Assembly (NCBI RefSeq): GCF_009749465.1
Contig: NZ_WBIS01000001.1
Location: forward strand, 744,001 to 808,000
Reading direction: 5' to 3'
Length of the DNA: 64,000 nt
From: Agromyces terreus
GTDB taxonomy: Bacteria > Actinomycetota > Actinomycetes > Actinomycetales > Microbacteriaceae
The notes under the pieces were generated by a model. The model had not been told where the DNA came from, searched no databases, and saw only the letters and a program-made list of their open reading frames with translations. Made by a program: the position numbers and the translations under genes. Shown here piece after piece: positions 61,210-64,000 of this stretch; position 1 is the stretch's first letter; each line of letters starts with the position of its first letter.

Positions 61210-61977
61210 TCAGTAGTCGCGGGCGATGAGTTGCTCGGGTACCTCAGCGGCGGCATCGGAGTCGACGAAGAACACCGTGCGACGGCGACCCTTGATGCCG
61301 GCCACGGGCACCTCGTCACGGCTGGCACCGGCGAGGGCGAGGCCGAGAGCCGACGCCTTGTCGGCGCCCGCGAGGACGAGCCAGATGCGCTGGGAGGCGT
61401 TGATCACGGGACGGGTCAGGCTGAGCCGTTCCGGCGGAGGCTTGGGGGAGTTGCGCACGGCGATCACCGACCGATCGGCGACCTGGATGCCGGACCGGTG
61501 CGGGAACAGCGAAGCGATGTGCCCGTCGGGACCCACGCCGAGGAACGTGATGTCGAAGGCCGGGGCCTCGGCGCCCTCGCCGTGATCGGCGAGCTCCCGG
61601 GAGTACGCCTCGGCGGCCTCGTCGAGGGTGAGGCCGGCATCGGACGCCGCGAAACGATGGACGTTCCCGGACGGAAGCTCGAGGGCGTCGAGCAGCGCCT
61701 CGTCGGCGACACGGTCGTTGCGCTCGGAATCACCCGCGGGCACCCAGCGTTCGTCGCCCCACCAGAAGTGCACGCGCGACCAGTCGATGCTGGTGCGTGC
61801 GGGCGAGGCCGCCACCGACGCGAGGACGGCCCCGGCCATCGACCCGCCCGTCAGCACGACGTGCGCGACCGGCTGGTCGTCGAGGATGTCGAGCATCTTG
61901 GTGATGAACCTCGCGGCCACGGAACCGGCGAGCGCCCCCTTGTCGGGATGTACGAGGACGCGTCGTTCGTTGGTCAT
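61210..61977 (-). CDS. pgl: 6-phosphogluconolactonase
   Basis: Pgl (255 aa) hydrolyses 6-phosphogluconolactone in the oxidative pentose phosphate pathway. Family motifs are VVLTGGSMAGAVL near residue 40, VHFWWGDERWVP near 68, LGVGPDGHIASLFPH near 148 and the lysine/serine-rich site SLTRPVINAS. The ATG at 61977 overlaps the opcA stop by 4 bases. It is the last gene of the zwf-opcA-pgl unit and ends at the shared terminator. Confidence 0.94.
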   Translation of the reverse strand: MTNERRVLVHPDKGALAGSVAARFITKMLDILDDQPVAHVVLTGGSMAGAVLASVAASPARTSIDWSRVHFWWGDERWVPAGDSERNDRVADEALLDALELPSGNVHRFAASDAGLTLDEAAEAYSRELADHGEGAEAPAFDITFLGVGPDGHIASLFPHRSGIQVADRSVIAVRNSPKPPPERLSLTRPVINASQRIWLVLAGADKASALGLALAGASRDEVPVAGIKGRRRTVFFVDSDAAAEVPEQLIARDY

Positions 61978-62933
61978 GCGGGGACTCCTTCGCCCTCGGT
62001 CGTGCCGAGCAGCGCGAGGCCGCTCCTGATCACCTCACCGTACAGCTCGTCGGGATCGAGCCGGCGCAGCTCGTCTGCGAGGCAGTCGCGCAGGTTGCGG
62101 CGGGGGAGCGCGACGTCATGCAGCGGCTGCCCCGGCTGGCGCAGTGTGGCGATCCCGGGGACGTCGCGGATGAGTTCGACCACGCCGCTCGAGCGCTGCA
62201 GCTGCACGCCGTGGATGCCGTGGGAGCCCTCCTCGACGCTCGTCAGCTCGTACTCCGTCTCGGTGTCGAGCTGCAGGCGGAGCCAGGCCGCGAGCAACGT
62301 CGTCGAAGGGGAGTCGATCGCCCCGGTGACGCTCACGCTCGTGATCGGCTCGTACGGCGGTTGGTCGAGGACCGCGGCGAGCTGCGCGCGCCACAGCGTG
62401 AGCCGAGTCCATGCGAAGTCGGCGTCGCCCGGCGTGTAGCTCGCTGCGAGGGCGCGGAGCGCGAGTTGCGGATCAGGCTGCGCCGAGGCATCCGTGATGC
62501 GCCGTTGCGCGATGCGCCCGAGCGGAGAGGTGCCGGGCACCTCGGGCGCCGAGCCCGGCCACCAGGTCACCACGGGGGCGTCGGGGAGGAGGAGCGCCAT
62601 GACGAGGCTCTCCTCGTCGCGCGCCACCGCACCATGCGCACGGAGCACGATGACCTCGCTCGCCCCGGCGTCGCCGCCGACGCGGATCTCGGCGTCGAGG
62701 CGCGGCGCGGCGTCTGCGGGCTCGTCGGGGTCGGTGGCGACGACGATCACGCGCATCGGGTGCTCGCGAGAGGCGTCGTTCGCCGCCTCGATGGCCTCTT
62801 CCTCGATGCCCGGCGTCGTCGCGATGACGAGCGTGAGCACACGTCCGAGTGCGACGACGCCGTTCTCCTCGCGGATCTTGACGAGGGACTTCGAGACCTT
62901 GCTCGTCGTGGTGTCGGGAAGGTCGACGATCAC
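61974..62933 (-). CDS. opcA: Glucose-6-phosphate dehydrogenase assembly protein OpcA
   Basis: OpcA (319 aa) is needed for activity and redox control of Zwf in actinobacteria and cyanobacteria. The N terminus IVDLPDTTTSKVSKSLVKIR and the segment LPDAPVVTWWPGSAP near residue 135 are characteristic. I start it at the GTG at 62933, whose GTGA overlaps the zwf stop. The open frame runs further upstream opposite zwf codons and is not coding there. Confidence 0.93.
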   Translation of the reverse strand: MIVDLPDTTTSKVSKSLVKIREENGVVALGRVLTLVIATTPGIEEEAIEAANDASREHPMRVIVVATDPDEPADAAPRLDAEIRVGGDAGASEVIVLRAHGAVARDEESLVMALLLPDAPVVTWWPGSAPEVPGTSPLGRIAQRRITDASAQPDPQLALRALAASYTPGDADFAWTRLTLWRAQLAAVLDQPPYEPITSVSVTGAIDSPSTTLLAAWLRLQLDTETEYELTSVEEGSHGIHGVQLQRSSGVVELIRDVPGIATLRQPGQPLHDVALPRRNLRDCLADELRRLDPDELYGEVIRSGLALLGTTEGEGVPA

Positions 62934-64000
62934 GGGCGCCTCCAGGTTCGGCCGTCGCGGGCGAGCAGGGCGTCGGCGGATGCCGGGCCCCACGTGCCGG
63001 GACGGTACTGCTCGGGCTGGCCCTGCGTGGACCAGAACTCCTCGATCGGGTCGAGGATCTTCCAGGAGAGTTCGACCTCCTCCTGGCGGGGGAAGAGCGG
63101 CGGCTCGCCGAGGAGCACGTCGAGGATGAGGCGTTCGTACGCCTCGGGGCTGGCCTCGGTGAAGGCGTGGCCGTACCCGAAGTCCATCGTCACGTCGCGC
63201 ACCTGCATGCCCGCGCCCGGGACCTTCGAACCGAATCGGATCGTGACGCCCTCGTCGGGCTGCACGCGGATCACGAGGGCGTTCTCGCCGAGCTGCGAGG
63301 TCTGGCTGTCGGCGAAGAGCTGCTGGGGTGCCCGCTTGAACACGACCGCGATCTCGGTGACGCGGCGCCCGAGGCGCTTGCCGGCCCGCAGGTAGAACGG
63401 GACGCCGGCCCAGCGGCGCGTGCCGATGGTGAGCTTCATGGCGGCGTACGTCTCGGTCAGCGACTCGGGGTTCATGCCGTCTTCGTCGAGGAAGCCGACG
63501 ACCTCCTCGCCGCCCTGCCATCCGCCGGAGTACTGTCCGCGTGCGGTGCCCTCGGCGAGATCCTCCGGGAGCCGCACGGCGGCCAGGATCTTCTCCTTCT
63601 CGGCCCGGAGATCGGCGGCGTCGAACGAGATCGGCTCCTCCATCGCGGTGAGCGCGAGAAGCTGGAGCAGGTGGTTCTGGATGACATCGCGCGCCGCGCC
63701 GATGCCGTCGTAGTACCCGGCCCGCCCGCCGACCCCGATGTCTTCGGCCATCGTGATCTGCACGTGGTCGACGAAGTTCGCGTTCCAGATGGGCTCGTAC
63801 AGCTGGTTGGCGAACCGCAGGGCGAGGATGTTCTGGACCGTCTCCTTGCCGAGGTAGTGGTCGATGCGGAACACGGAGTCGGGCGGGAAGACCGAGGCCA
63901 CGACGTCGTTGAGTTCTCGTGCCGTCTCGAGGTCGGAGCCGAACGGCTTCTCGATGACCACGCGTCGCCACTGGGCGTCCTGCTGCTCCGTGAGACCGGA
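62930..64000 (-). CDS. zwf: Glucose-6-phosphate dehydrogenase, C-terminal part (5' end outside window)
   Basis: This is the C-terminal 356 residues of Zwf, which oxidises glucose-6-phosphate with NADP. The frame is open to base 64000 (SGLTEQQDAQWRRVVIEKPFG), so about 150 N-terminal residues, including the NADP-binding fold, lie beyond the edge. The active-site motif RIDHYLGKE is present with its lysine and histidine, as are EEPISFDAADLRAEKEK and the substrate region PFYLRAGKRLG. The stop overlaps opcA, forming the pathway unit zwf-opcA-pgl. Confidence 0.96.
   Translation of the reverse strand, partial: SGLTEQQDAQWRRVVIEKPFGSDLETARELNDVVASVFPPDSVFRIDHYLGKETVQNILALRFANQLYEPIWNANFVDHVQITMAEDIGVGGRAGYYDGIGAARDVIQNHLLQLLALTAMEEPISFDAADLRAEKEKILAAVRLPEDLAEGTARGQYSGGWQGGEEVVGFLDEDGMNPESLTETYAAMKLTIGTRRWAGVPFYLRAGKRLGRRVTEIAVVFKRAPQQLFADSQTSQLGENALVIRVQPDEGVTIRFGSKVPGAGMQVRDVTMDFGYGHAFTEASPEAYERLILDVLLGEPPLFPRQEEVELSWKILDPIEEFWSTQGQPEQYRPGTWGPASADALLARDGRTWRRP

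Overview
This window is a stretch of housekeeping chromosome from a high-GC actinobacterium (roughly 70% G+C by eye). The family markers point to Micrococcales, probably Microbacteriaceae (an Agromyces-like genus would fit; this is inference). The markers are RbpA, OpcA, WhiA, a PdtaR-type ANTAR regulator, a PriA without helicase motifs, the HGxxPAAW small protein, a trp-operon membrane protein, the long HisG and an actinobacterial IHF domain fused to guanylate kinase. Coding is dense and almost all on the + strand; only one tRNA and the zwf-opcA-pgl block at the right edge are on the - strand. No gap exceeds about 200 bases. I see no phage, IS element, CRISPR array or defence island.

Layout. 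1-4.3 kb: aroC(partial)-aroK-aroB-aroQ, then efp-nusB and a DsbA-like lipoprotein. 4.4-14.2 kb: the pyrimidine operon pyrR-pyrB-pyrC-(PH-like membrane protein)-carA-carB-pyrF, with a PyrR-binding leader, running into the mIHF-gmk fusion. 14.2-21.4 kb: rpoZ-coaBC-metK-priA-fmt-rsmB. 21.5-30.8 kb: rpe, hisE-hisG-hisF-hisI, then trpE-(membrane protein)-(HGxxPAAW)-trpC-trpB-trpA-lgt. 30.9-37.1 kb: gltB-gltD, with a 60-bp tandem duplication at the gene junction. 37.2-45 kb: pyk, an alpha/beta hydrolase, tRNA-Leu(CAA), pdtaR, polA and a DUF885 peptidase. 45.2-54.5 kb: rpsA, coaE, uvrB, uvrA (with an SOS box) and uvrC. 54.5-61.1 kb: rapZ-whiA, sodA, gap-pgk-tpiA, secG and rbpA. 61.2-64 kb, - strand: zwf(partial)-opcA-pgl.

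The genes feed one another. The aro and trp blocks share chorismate. GltBD and CarAB handle glutamine nitrogen, which is also used in pyrimidine, His and Trp synthesis. Gap-Pgk-TpiA-Pyk and Zwf-OpcA-Pgl-Rpe cover glycolysis and the pentose phosphate pathway. UvrABC and PolA make up excision repair.

The main points beyond routine annotation are these. The gltB/gltD junction carries a 2.4-copy 60-bp duplication that creates a 55-codon relay ORF overlapping both neighbours. A nucleoid-protein domain is fused to Gmk. The octamer GGCATCCG is highly iterated, and inverted pairs of it form intergenic hairpins. Start codons are repeatedly placed 6-7 nt after a TAGRNT -10 box, which implies leaderless mRNAs. 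I found no clearly new multi-gene system.
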